Positions 50,957 to 58,663 of a DNA stretch of 64,000 bases are shown piece by piece; positions within the stretch are counted from its first letter, which is position 1, and each line of letters opens with the position of its first letter. The stretch spans positions 1 to 64,000 of the forward strand of contig QHWB01000038.1 of the NCBI GenBank assembly GCA_003222395.1. The letters are read 5' to 3'. The stretch comes from Acidobacteriota bacterium (GTDB lineage Bacteria > Acidobacteriota > Vicinamibacteria > Vicinamibacterales > CAVVIG01). The notes under the pieces are model-generated. The model had not been told where the DNA came from and made no database searches. It saw nothing but the letters and a program-made list of their open reading frames with translations. The translations under genes and the position numbers were made by a program.

Positions 50957-51754
50957 TCACGCGTGGCAGCTGCCGCACGCGCCCGACCCGCAGCTCCCGC
51001 AGCCGCCCGCGCCGCAGCCGCCGGCGCCGCAACCCGACGGGTTGTCGCAGCCGCCCTCGCTGCCGCACCCTCCGTGCTGCGCCCCTTTCGCGTTCGGCAG
51101 CTCGTAGCGCAGACAGCATTTCAGCCGCCCGCAGAGCCCCGAGAGCTTCGAGGGATTGAGGCTCAGGTCCTGCTGCTTCGCCATCTTGATCGACACGGGC
51201 TCGAACGTGTTGAGGAACGTCGTGCAGCACAGCGGCCGCCCGCAGGTGCCGTAGCCGCCGAGCATCTTCGCTTCGTCGCGCACGCCGATCTGCCGCATCT
51301 CGATTCGCGTGCGGAACTCGGACGCCAGCTCGCGCACGAGCTCGCGGAAGTCGACGCGGCCGTCGGCGGTGAAATAGAAAATCAGCTTCGACCCGTCGAA
51401 CGCCTGCTCGACGCGCGCGAGCTTCATGCCGAGACCGCGCTCGCGGATTTTGAGCATCGCGATGCGTCCCGCTTCCTGCTCCCGGTGTTCCTGCTTCAGC
51501 CGCGCGACGATGTCGTCGCGCGTCGCGAGCCGGACGACGCGCTGCGGCGAATCGATCGGCGGCCGCCGCTTCTCGTCGGTGTGCGGGTTGTGGCGAACGA
51601 TGGTGCCGACGGCCGGTCCGCCGTCCGTCTGGACGACGACCTTCTCGCCCTCGCGCGTCGGCGTATCCGGCGGCGCGTCGCCGAGCAGAAACGTCTGCGC
51701 CCGGCCGACGCGCGTCAGCTTCACCGAGACGAGCGGCACACGCGGCGTGCTCAC
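50957..51754 (-). CDS. PSP1-domain protein (RicT/YaaT-like) with Cys/Gly-rich tail
   Basis: A 265-aa PSP1-domain protein. The family pattern is seen as GEKVVVQTDGGPAVGTIV, then LIFYFTADGRVDFRELVREL near 122, and the Cys-rich GGYGTCGRPLCCTTFLNTF and GLCGRLKCCLRYE blocks near 165-220. In Bacillus, RicT is part of the RicAFT complex with Fe-S clusters and acts on RNase Y. Here the last ~38 residues form a run of Gly and Cys with eight or nine Cys, many as CGxGxC, not present in RicT. It could bind metal. The GTG start overlaps the holB stop, in the usual bacterial holB-PSP1 order. Confidence 0.93.
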   Translation of the reverse strand: MSTPRVPLVSVKLTRVGRAQTFLLGDAPPDTPTREGEKVVVQTDGGPAVGTIVRHNPHTDEKRRPPIDSPQRVVRLATRDDIVARLKQEHREQEAGRIAMLKIRERGLGMKLARVEQAFDGSKLIFYFTADGRVDFRELVRELASEFRTRIEMRQIGVRDEAKMLGGYGTCGRPLCCTTFLNTFEPVSIKMAKQQDLSLNPSKLSGLCGRLKCCLRYELPNAKGAQHGGCGSEGGCDNPSGCGAGGCGAGGCGSCGSGACGSCHA

Positions 51755-52662
51755 AGCTGCAGCACCACCCAGTCTGCGACCGCTTTGACGCCGGCGTTGC
51801 GATCGAGCGCGGCCAGTGCGCGATCGACGGCGGCATACGCGGCCGACGCGCGCTCGCCCCGGTACGAGCCGGCGAGATGCGTCAGCTCGGGTTTCAGATC
51901 CGGATTCGACAGCAGCGCCGCGTCGGCGCCCGTGCCGACCACTTCGATGTCGCGCAGCAGTGCGCCCATCGCACGCAGGTGCGATGCGAGCTGCTCGCGA
52001 TCGATCGCGCCGCCCGCGCCGGTTCGCGTCAGCAGGTCTCTGGCGGCGTCGAGCCGCCGGGCCGCATCCCGCGTCGTGGCGGCGTGGCTCAGGACGCGTC
52101 CCGCTACGTCGCGCGCGTCGGCGTCGACGTCATCGCCGGCGCCCTGGGCGAACGACAGCCGGATGCATCGCGAGCGCACCGTCGGAAGCAGCAGATCGGG
52201 TTTCGACGTGACCAGGATGAACACGGAAGACGACGTCGGCTCCTCGAGCGTCTTGAGCAGCGCGTTCTGTGCCTGTGGCAGCAGAGCGTCGGCGTCGTCG
52301 ATGATGACGACGCGCCGCCTGCCCTCGAACGGCCGGTACGCCGCGCGATCGATGACGTCGCGGACCGGGTCGAGCCTGATCAGACCGGTCTCGGCAGGTT
52401 CGACGATGGGAACGTCGGGGTGCACGCCCCGCGCGATGCGGACGCACGCGGGACAGACGCCGCAGGCGTCGAGAACGGGTTCGGAGTTCCGGGTTCGGGG
52501 TTCAAGACAGTTAAACGCCTGCGCGACGGCGATGGCCGTCGGCCGCGCGCCGCTCGCCGATGACCCCGCAAAGATCAGGCTGGGCGGCAGCGTGCCACGC
52601 TGGACCGATCGCGACAGCAGATCGATGATTCGCCGATGGCCCTGAATGTCGTGAAACGGCAT
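51751..52662 (-). CDS. holB: DNA polymerase III delta' subunit
   Basis: A 303-aa clamp-loader subunit. The AAA+ N-terminus starts FHDIQGHRRIIDLLSRSVQR. The zinc site uses Cys53 and Cys68, 71 and 74 (DACGVCPACVRIARGVHPD). IDDADALLPQAQNALLKTLEEP is near 118, followed by the SRC motif. The P-loop at 34-41 reads GSSASGAR, so the Gly and Lys of GxGK are Ala: no ATP hydrolysis is expected, as in E. coli delta'. Residues 54-65 (LEPRTRNSEPVL) are encoded by a CCGAACCC-type repeat and lengthen the zinc loop. A perfect hairpin covers the start codon. Confidence 0.92.
   Translation of the reverse strand: MPFHDIQGHRRIIDLLSRSVQRGTLPPSLIFAGSSASGARPTAIAVAQAFNCLEPRTRNSEPVLDACGVCPACVRIARGVHPDVPIVEPAETGLIRLDPVRDVIDRAAYRPFEGRRRVVIIDDADALLPQAQNALLKTLEEPTSSSVFILVTSKPDLLLPTVRSRCIRLSFAQGAGDDVDADARDVAGRVLSHAATTRDAARRLDAARDLLTRTGAGGAIDREQLASHLRAMGALLRDIEVVGTGADAALLSNPDLKPELTHLAGSYRGERASAAYAAVDRALAALDRNAGVKAVADWVVLQL
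52474..52507. repeat. GTTCGGGG-type repeat inside holB
   Basis: GAACGGGTTCGGAGTTCCGG then GTTCGGGGTTCAAG contains three near-copies of an 8-9 bp unit. In the minus-strand frame it encodes LEPRTRNSEPV, placed between Cys53 and Cys68 of the zinc module. It looks like an intergenic-type repeat that has entered a coding sequence without breaking the frame. Confidence 0.75.
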
Positions 52663-52685
52663 CTCTCAAAGCACTTGAGAGATGC
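52659..52685. promoter_or_regulatory. Perfect hairpin over the holB start codon
   Basis: GCATCTCTCAA, AGCAC, TTGAGAGATGC form an 11-bp perfect stem with a 5-base loop. The holB ATG (52662-52660) lies within one arm. It spans the 30-bp gap after the PBP1A gene. It could be a terminator for the upstream gene, a translational control structure, or both; there is no T-run. Confidence 0.55.
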
Positions 52686-52692
52686 TACCACG

Positions 52693-55068
52693 CTAACCGC
52701 CGGGCTTCTTTTTTGGGGCTTTGGTCTCGGCTTCGGGCTTCCCGTCCTCGCTGTCCTTCCCGAGGCCGAATACCCGGGACCAGAACCCGCGCTTCTTCTT
52801 GACGGGCGGGGACGGCGTCATCTCGGGCGCCTCGCTCACGACGGCGCCGGTCGGCGCAGACGCCCCGCTCGTCGCGGTCGGCGTCGGCGTACCGGTCTCG
52901 TCGACGCGCGCCGGCGACGGCGACGGCGTTTCGCCGCCGAGAGCGGCGGTGATTTTCGTCAGCATGCCGCGGGTCGGGTGCAAATCGCAGTACGACGTCG
53001 GTTCGGTGCCGCGGGCGAAGTACTCGGTATAAATCATCGAGCGATGCTCGATCCGATCGTCCTTGGTCACGACCTCGACGTCCTGACACCCTTCGGTCGC
53101 GAGCTTCCCTGAAATGCGGCACACCGTCGCGGTCGTGATGCCGGGCGGCGGCAGCAGCCATTCGGGCTTGTCGTTCTTGGTCGCCGCCTTCATGAACGTC
53201 GCCCAGGCGGGCACCGCGATGTCGGCGGCGAACCCGTTGGGCACGATTGTGTGCGGCTGATCGAAGCCGACCCAGACGCCGGCCGCGAGATGCGGCGTAT
53301 AGCCGACGAACCAGGCGTCGTTGAAATCGTTCGTCGTGCCCGTCTTGCCCGCGGCAGGAAGCGTGAATCCGAGGCGCCGCGCACGCGCGCCCGTTCCCGC
53401 ATTGATGACGTCGGCCATCATCGTCGACATCAGAAAAGCCGTGACGTCGCTGATGGCGCGCGTCGTCGTCTCGTGATTCTCGAAGAGCAGGCGGCCGTCC
53501 TGATCCTCGACTCGACGGATCAGCAGCGGCTTCGGCACGAGGCCGTGGTTCGCGAACGCCGCGTACGCGGCGGTCATCGAGTCGAGCGTCACTTCGCCCG
53601 ATCCGAGCGCCAGCGACGGCACGCTCGGGACGTCGCCGACGCCGAGCTGCTTCGCGTACTGCACCGTGCGCGCGATGCCGACCTGCTGCAGCATCCGGAC
53701 GGCCGCGCGGTTGCTCGACGTCCGCAGCGCCGTCCGCATCGTCATGGCGCCGGCCGACGAATGCTCGTCTTCGGGCGTCCACGCGCCCTGCACGGTCGAG
53801 ACCGGATCGTTGAGGTGATCGATGACCGTGACCGGCGTGTAGCCGGCTTCGAGCGCCGTGGCGTACACGAAGGGCTTGAACGCGGAGCCGGGCTGCCGGC
53901 GCGCCTGCACGGCGCGATTGAAGCGGCTCTCGTTGAAGTCGCGCCCGCCGACCATCGCCCACACGTGCCCGCTCTGCGGATCGAGCGCGATCAGCGCCGC
54001 CTGAAGGACGTCGTCCTGATTGAGCTTCTTGAATTTTCTGCGGCGCTCCTCGACCGACTTGAGCGACGCGGCAATCGCTTCTTCGGCTGCGATTTGCATT
54101 GGCAGCGCCATCGTCGAAAAGACGCGAAGACCACCTTGGTACACGCGCTGCCAGCCGAAGCGGTCGACGAGCTCGCGGCGGACCTGCTCCTTGAAGTACT
54201 GCCCGTGCGGCTCCTGCGCGCGCAGCGTGTCGTGCAGCACCACGTCGGAACGGCGCGCCGTTGTCCAGGTCGCCGGGTCGATCGCCCCCGTGTCGAGCAT
54301 CGCCTGCAGCACCACGTTGCGGCGCGCTTTCGCGCGCGTCGGATTCACCGTTGGCGCGGAGGTCGACGGCGATTTCACGAGCCCGGCGAGCAACGCGGCT
54401 TCCGAGACGCTGACCTCGGATGCATGCCGCCCGAAGTACCCGCGCGCCGAGGCTTCGGCTCCGTACAAGCCGTCGCCGAAGTACACCTTGTTCAAATAGA
54501 GCTCGAGGATGCGGTCCTTCGAGTACTCGCTCTCGATGCGCGCCGCCAGAATCAACTCCTGCAGCTTGCGGCGGATCGTCTTGTCCGGCGTGAGAAAACT
54601 CTGACGCGCCAGCTGCTGCGTGATCGTGCTGCCGCCCTGCACCACGCGGCCGTGCCGCAGGTTGGTCAGCGCCGCCTTGACGATGCGCGCGAGATCGAAG
54701 CCGTGATGATCGTAGAAGCGCTGATCCTCGACGGCGAGGACCGCGTGGATCAGATTCGGCGAGATGTGGTCGAGCGCGACGGGAATCCGCTGCTCCTCGA
54801 AGATCGTGAAGGCGAGCTGATCGTCGGCGTCGAACACGGCGGTCGACTGCCGCATCTCGCCGATGCGCTGAATGGCTTCGGTATCGGGCAGACCGCGCTG
54901 CAGATCGACGACGAACCAGATGCTCGCGAAGATCGCAAGGCACGCAGTCGCGGCCGTCGTCGACCAGATGCCCAAGATCAGTCGTGGACGCTCTCGTCGC
55001 GCGCGATCCCAATCCGCTCTGACCTGATCAAGGCGGCGGCGCCATGCGGATGGGAGCTTCGTTGCCAC
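52693..55068 (-). CDS. Bifunctional penicillin-binding protein 1A
   Basis: A 791-aa class A PBP. One membrane anchor is at about 30-52. The GT51 glycosyltransferase domain has EDQRFYDHHGFD (catalytic Glu) near 113 and GGSTITQQLARQSFL near 142. The transpeptidase domain has SxxK in QPGSAFKPF near 393, SSN near 455 and KTGTTNDF near 570. A Pro/Thr/Lys-rich tail follows from about 715 to 791. It polymerises and cross-links peptidoglycan in the periplasm. The GTG start at 55066-55068 is divergent from the small exported protein at 55138, with 69 bp between them. Confidence 0.96.
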   Translation of the reverse strand: MATKLPSAWRRRLDQVRADWDRARRERPRLILGIWSTTAATACLAIFASIWFVVDLQRGLPDTEAIQRIGEMRQSTAVFDADDQLAFTIFEEQRIPVALDHISPNLIHAVLAVEDQRFYDHHGFDLARIVKAALTNLRHGRVVQGGSTITQQLARQSFLTPDKTIRRKLQELILAARIESEYSKDRILELYLNKVYFGDGLYGAEASARGYFGRHASEVSVSEAALLAGLVKSPSTSAPTVNPTRAKARRNVVLQAMLDTGAIDPATWTTARRSDVVLHDTLRAQEPHGQYFKEQVRRELVDRFGWQRVYQGGLRVFSTMALPMQIAAEEAIAASLKSVEERRRKFKKLNQDDVLQAALIALDPQSGHVWAMVGGRDFNESRFNRAVQARRQPGSAFKPFVYATALEAGYTPVTVIDHLNDPVSTVQGAWTPEDEHSSAGAMTMRTALRTSSNRAAVRMLQQVGIARTVQYAKQLGVGDVPSVPSLALGSGEVTLDSMTAAYAAFANHGLVPKPLLIRRVEDQDGRLLFENHETTTRAISDVTAFLMSTMMADVINAGTGARARRLGFTLPAAGKTGTTNDFNDAWFVGYTPHLAAGVWVGFDQPHTIVPNGFAADIAVPAWATFMKAATKNDKPEWLLPPPGITTATVCRISGKLATEGCQDVEVVTKDDRIEHRSMIYTEYFARGTEPTSYCDLHPTRGMLTKITAALGGETPSPSPARVDETGTPTPTATSGASAPTGAVVSEAPEMTPSPPVKKKRGFWSRVFGLGKDSEDGKPEAETKAPKKKPGG

Positions 55069-55137
55069 TTTGTGACAAGCCCTGCAACAGGTGCGCCAGT
55101 GGCATTTTGGTTGCAGTTACCAGAACCGGAGGTATTT

Positions 55138-55461
55138 GTGAGGACCGCGGCACGCACGACGCTGGCGCTCGTTGTTCCCGTCGCGATGGTGTGTGCACTT
55201 TTTTCACCCGCCATCCTTCTGCGTCCCCATCGCGCGCTGCTTCACGGCATCGAATTGCCAACCGCGAGCTCCTCACTTCCCGACGGCGCTGTCCGCGCCG
55301 ACGACCAGAGCAGTACCGACGACAACGAGGGAACGGTTGACCTGTTCGGCAACGAAGTCACCGACGCGGTCGCGAAGTACAAAACGGACGCAACCGGATC
55401 GCTCTACGAGCTGCACTCGCCTCAAACCGAGCTCCCGCGCCTCGGCTCGCCCAAGACGTAA
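55138..55461 (+). CDS. Small exported protein of unknown function
   Basis: A 107-aa protein. Residues about 4-30 are a signal or anchor segment (TTLALVVPVAMVCALFSPAI). A low-complexity acidic stretch follows (ADDQSSTDDNEGTVD). The C-terminal 40 residues look like a compact motif: DLFGNEVTDAVAKYKTDAT, then GSLYELHSPQTELPRLG. The GTG is preceded by GGAGGT at 55128-55133, a clear ribosome binding site, which supports the gene. I do not recognise the family. Its divergent position to PBP1A suggests an envelope role. Confidence 0.72.
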   Translation: MRTAARTTLALVVPVAMVCALFSPAILLRPHRALLHGIELPTASSSLPDGAVRADDQSSTDDNEGTVDLFGNEVTDAVAKYKTDATGSLYELHSPQTELPRLGSPKT

Positions 55462-55486
55462 GCGCTGCATTATCATTTCCGCGGGT

Positions 55487-55635
55487 CGCTCGGCTGAAAG
55501 CCTCGCGCTACAGGCCCTACGTGTAGCCGCGAGCCAGGGCTATGTGTAGCGCGAGCCAGGGCTACGTGTAGCGCGAGCAGGGCTACGTGTAGCGCGAGCC
55601 AGGGCTATGTGTAGCGCGAGCCTTTCAGGCGAGCG
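55487..55635. repeat. 25-bp hairpin element, one forward and one inverted copy with 22-bp partial copies between
   Basis: A forward array-form core is at 55487-55511 and an inverted variant-form core is at 55611-55635. Between them are about four copies of a truncated unit GTAGCGCGAGCCAGGGCTA (near 55533, 55553, 55574, 55591), with period about 20-22 bp. This shows that pieces of the element can amplify separately. It fills the gap before the CHRD gene; the end of the inverted core lies just 11 bases before that gene's GGAGG. Confidence 0.9.
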
Positions 55636-55651
55636 CGGAGCCGGAGGTTTC

Positions 55652-56095
55652 ATGCGTTCACGCTGGGTGTGTCTCGCCCTGCTCGCGGCGGCCGTCCCCG
55701 TTTCGGGCCAGGGCCCGAAGACGTTCAAAGCGCGACTCTCTCCCGTTCCCATCGATCTGACGATGCAGGCGACCGTCGCCGGCAAGGGATCGCTGACAGC
55801 GACGCTCGTCGGCGCGAAGCTTTCGGTGACCGGCACGTTCGAAGGGCTTCGTTCGCCGGCGACGACCGCGCACGTTCACAAAGGGCCGGTTGCCGGCGTC
55901 CGCGGACCTTCGGTCTTCGACCTCGTCGTCTCGAAAGGAACGAGCGGCAACATCACCGGCTCAATCGATCTCACTCCGGCGCAAATCACCGACCTCGAGA
56001 AAGGCCGGCTCTACGTCCAGCTTCAGAGCGAGAAAGCACCGGACGGGAATCTGTGGGGCTGGCTGATGCCTCAGGCTCAGGAGACGAAGAGATGA
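55652..56095 (+). CDS. CHRD domain protein
   Basis: A 147-aa secreted protein. The signal peptide is [20 protein letters not shown]. The CHRD fold follows: [48 protein letters not shown], then [20 protein letters not shown] and [15 protein letters not shown] proteins are periplasmic beta proteins of unclear job. The ATG follows GGAGG at 55643-55647. The stop forms ATGA with the PQQ dehydrogenase start, so the two act together. Confidence 0.9.
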   Translation: MRSRWVCLALLAAAVPVSGQGPKTFKARLSPVPIDLTMQATVAGKGSLTATLVGAKLSVTGTFEGLRSPATTAHVHKGPVAGVRGPSVFDLVVSKGTSGNITGSIDLTPAQITDLEKGRLYVQLQSEKAPDGNLWGWLMPQAQETKR

Positions 56096-58416
56096 ACGCG
56101 ATCCCGACGACGCCGGCTGAAACGCAGAGTCCGAAAAGAACGCAGAGAAAACTGATCTCTGCGGCCTCCGCGTTCTCTGCGTGCTCTGCGTTGATCCTCG
56201 GCGCTGTTCTTGCCGGTCAACAACCGCCAACGCCTGTGTTCACGGCCGCGCAAGCCGACGCCGGACGTGCCGCGTATCAGGCGAGCTGCGCCGGCTGCCA
56301 CATGCCGGACCTGACCGGCCGGAACGAGGCGCCGCCGCTCGCCGGCGCAAATTTCATGAACACGTGGCGCACTCGATCGACGCGCGATCTGTTCGAGTAC
56401 ATGTCCGCGACGATGCCGCCCGACGCGCCGAGCCTCGCTGCCGATCAGTACCTCGCGATCACCGCATTCATCCTGCAATCGAACGGCGCCACGCCCGGCG
56501 CGCAGGCTTTCACTCCGACTACTGGTGTTGCCATCGGATCGATCGCCACGGGAATAAGCAACCCGGGAAACGTGGCGCAGCCTTCGAGGGCTGCCGGAGG
56601 CGCCGGCGGCGCGCAAGGCCGCGGCCCTTCGACAGGCTCAGGGCAAGCGGGTGGACGCGGCGCCGTCGACGATGACATCGCTGGCGGCCGGGGCGGACGC
56701 GGTGGCCGCGGCGGCGCGAACGCCATCGTCGGGATCACCGCCGAAGGCGAGGTGAAGAACTACGTTCCGGTGACCGACGAGATGCTGCGCAATCCGGATC
56801 CCGGCGACTGGCTGATGGCGCGGCGCAACTACCAGGGCTGGAGCTACAGCCCGCTGACGCAGATCACCCGCGACAACGTCAAGGATCTGCAGCTCGCGTG
56901 GATGTGGGCGATGAACGAAGGCGGCGGCGCGAGCGAGCCGATGCCGCTCGTGCACAACGGCATCATCTATTTGATCAACACCACGAACATCCTGCAGGCG
57001 CTCGACGCGCGCACCGGCGAGCTGATCTGGGAGAACCACGTCGGGCCGAACGCGCAGGTCGGGATGGGCGCGATGCGCAACATCGCGATCTACCAGGACA
57101 AGGTGTTGTTCGCGACCAACGATGCGCGCCTCGTCGCGCTCGACGCGCGGACTGGGAAGAAAGTGTGGGAGACGCCGATTGCCGATCGGTCGAAAGGCTA
57201 CACCGCCACGAGCGGCCCGATGGTCATCCACGGCGTCGTCGTGCAGGGCCTCACGGGATGCGATCGCTACGGCAACGACGGCTGTTATATCAGCGGCTAC
57301 GACGTGACCAGCGGCAAGCAGCTGTGGAAGTTCAACACCGTCGCGCGCACGGGCCAGCCGGGCGGCGACACGTGGGGCAAGCTGCCGGACAACCTGCGCG
57401 TCGGCGGCGAAACGTGGATTGCGGGCAGCTACGATCCTGAGCTCGACCTCACCTTCTGGGGCGTCGCGCAGGCGAAGCCCTGGATGCGCGCGAGCCGCGG
57501 CACGACGGCGTTCGACAACGTGCTCTACACGAGCTCCACGGTCGCGCTGAAACCGTCGGACGGCAGCCTCGTGTGGCATTACCAGCACGCGCCGGGCGAA
57601 TCGCTCGACCTCGACGAAGTGTTCGAGCGCGTGCTCGTCGACATCGGCGATCAGAAAGTCGTCTTCACGATCGGGAAGCCCGGCATCCTGTGGAAGCTGG
57701 ATCGCCGGAACGGAAAATTCATCGGCTACAAGGAGACGGTGTTCCAGAACGTCTTCGAGTCGATCGATCCCAAGAGCGGTGCGCCGCAGTACCGCGCCGA
57801 CATCATCGAGCAGGAGACGCAGAAGTGGATCCAGTCGTGTCCGAGCACCGAGGGCGGACACAACTGGCAGGCGATGAGCTATCACCCGCCGACCGGACTG
57901 CTCCTCATCCCGCTCAGCCAATCGTGCATGGAGATGTCGGGCCGCGTCGTCGACTACAAGGATGGATCGGGCGGCACCGCCGCCGACCGCCGCTTCTTCG
58001 AGATGCCGGGCACCGACGGCAACGTCGGCAAGCTCGCGGCGTACGACGTGAAGACGATGAAGGAAGTGTGGAGCCGCGAGCAGCGCGCGTCGCTGCTCAC
58101 GTCGGTGCTGACGACGGCCGGCGGCATCGGCCTGGTCGGCGATCTCGATCGCAACTTCCGCGCGTTCGATGTGAAGACCGGCGAGACGCTCTGGCAGACG
58201 CGGCTCGCGACATCGGCGCAGGGCTCGCCGGTGACGTTCACGGCCGGCGGCCGCCAGTACATCGCCGTCACGTCGGGCCTGGGCGGCGGCAGCCCGCGCA
58301 ACGTCCCGCGAACGATCACTCCAGACGTCCGCCATCCGCAGAGCGGCAACGCGCTGTACGTATTCGCGCTGCCGGAGAGAGCAGGCAAGCCGGGAACGGC
58401 AGGAGAGGGCAGGTAA
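56092..58416 (+). CDS. PQQ-dependent dehydrogenase with N-terminal cytochrome c domain
   Basis: A 774-aa periplasmic protein. After a signal peptide (hydrophobic core [20 protein letters not shown]) comes a cytochrome c domain with CAGCH at residues 66-70. A glycine-rich linker ([11 protein letters not shown]) follows near 205, then a beta-propeller from about 225 to the end: [20 protein letters not shown], repeated LDARTGE/K-W units, and late [20 protein letters not shown]. The family oxidises alcohols or aldehydes with PQQ and a metal and passes electrons to the haem. The domain order (haem first) differs from most quinohaemoprotein ADHs. Both the signal peptide and a linker segment come from repeat DNA (56121-56192, 56625-56644). 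Confidence 0.92.
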   Translation: MNAIPTTPAETQSPKRTQRKLISAASAFSACSALILGAVLAGQQPPTPVFTAAQADAGRAAYQASCAGCHMPDLTGRNEAPPLAGANFMNTWRTRSTRDLFEYMSATMPPDAPSLAADQYLAITAFILQSNGATPGAQAFTPTTGVAIGSIATGISNPGNVAQPSRAAGGAGGAQGRGPSTGSGQAGGRGAVDDDIAGGRGGRGGRGGANAIVGITAEGEVKNYVPVTDEMLRNPDPGDWLMARRNYQGWSYSPLTQITRDNVKDLQLAWMWAMNEGGGASEPMPLVHNGIIYLINTTNILQALDARTGELIWENHVGPNAQVGMGAMRNIAIYQDKVLFATNDARLVALDARTGKKVWETPIADRSKGYTATSGPMVIHGVVVQGLTGCDRYGNDGCYISGYDVTSGKQLWKFNTVARTGQPGGDTWGKLPDNLRVGGETWIAGSYDPELDLTFWGVAQAKPWMRASRGTTAFDNVLYTSSTVALKPSDGSLVWHYQHAPGESLDLDEVFERVLVDIGDQKVVFTIGKPGILWKLDRRNGKFIGYKETVFQNVFESIDPKSGAPQYRADIIEQETQKWIQSCPSTEGGHNWQAMSYHPPTGLLLIPLSQSCMEMSGRVVDYKDGSGGTAADRRFFEMPGTDGNVGKLAAYDVKTMKEVWSREQRASLLTSVLTTAGGIGLVGDLDRNFRAFDVKTGETLWQTRLATSAQGSPVTFTAGGRQYIAVTSGLGGGSPRNVPRTITPDVRHPQSGNALYVFALPERAGKPGTAGEGR
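56121..56192. repeat. CGCAGAG/CTCTGCG repeat encoding the signal peptide of the PQQ dehydrogenase
   Basis: Copies of ACGCAGAG (56121, 56138) and CTCTGCG (56156, 56173, 56182) lie within 72 bp. The inner pair CGCAGAG...CTCTGCG at 56141 and 56157 is a dyad. In frame this reads [20 protein letters not shown], which forms the charged region and hydrophobic core of the signal peptide. This DNA type is usually intergenic in such genomes. Confidence 0.85.
56625..56644. repeat. CCCTTCGACAGGCTCAGGGC repeat inside PQQ dehydrogenase
   Basis: The 20-bp motif CCCTTCGACAGGCTCAGGGC, with an imperfect dyad, lies in frame in the linker between cytochrome and propeller (residues about 178-185, GPSTGSG). It is a widely dispersed type in environmental genomes. 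A relative is at 10596-10650. Confidence 0.8.
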
Positions 58417-58452
58417 GGGCGGGGCTTCGCTCGCGCACGCGTCGCTGGAGGC

Positions 58453-58510
58453 GATGCGCGCCCGCAACGCGCTTTCTGCGGGGGTGGCCATGCGTTGCGG
58501 GTAACGCATC
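58453..58510. repeat. Interrupted hairpin after PQQ dehydrogenase
   Basis: CCCGCAACGC (58461-58470) and GCGTTGCGGG (58492-58501) are perfect complements with a 21-base loop. The outer GATGCG (58453-58458) pairs with CGCATC (58505-58510). It is part of a 247-bp gap to the next gene that also holds GGGGTGGGGTCCCGCGAG, a relative of the boxes at 8524-8710. A terminator or mobile repeat is possible. Confidence 0.6.
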
Positions 58511-58663
58511 AGCGAGCGGGGTGGGGTCCCGCGAGAAAGTAAGAAATGTTGACGAGCGACACGGGCAGGAATGGACGGAAAACAAGAGAACAAATGGGCG
58601 CGAGAGCGTCACAGTCGGCTAAACTTTCTCTGGGCCTGGCCGCATAGGAAGAAGAGGCTGGAT

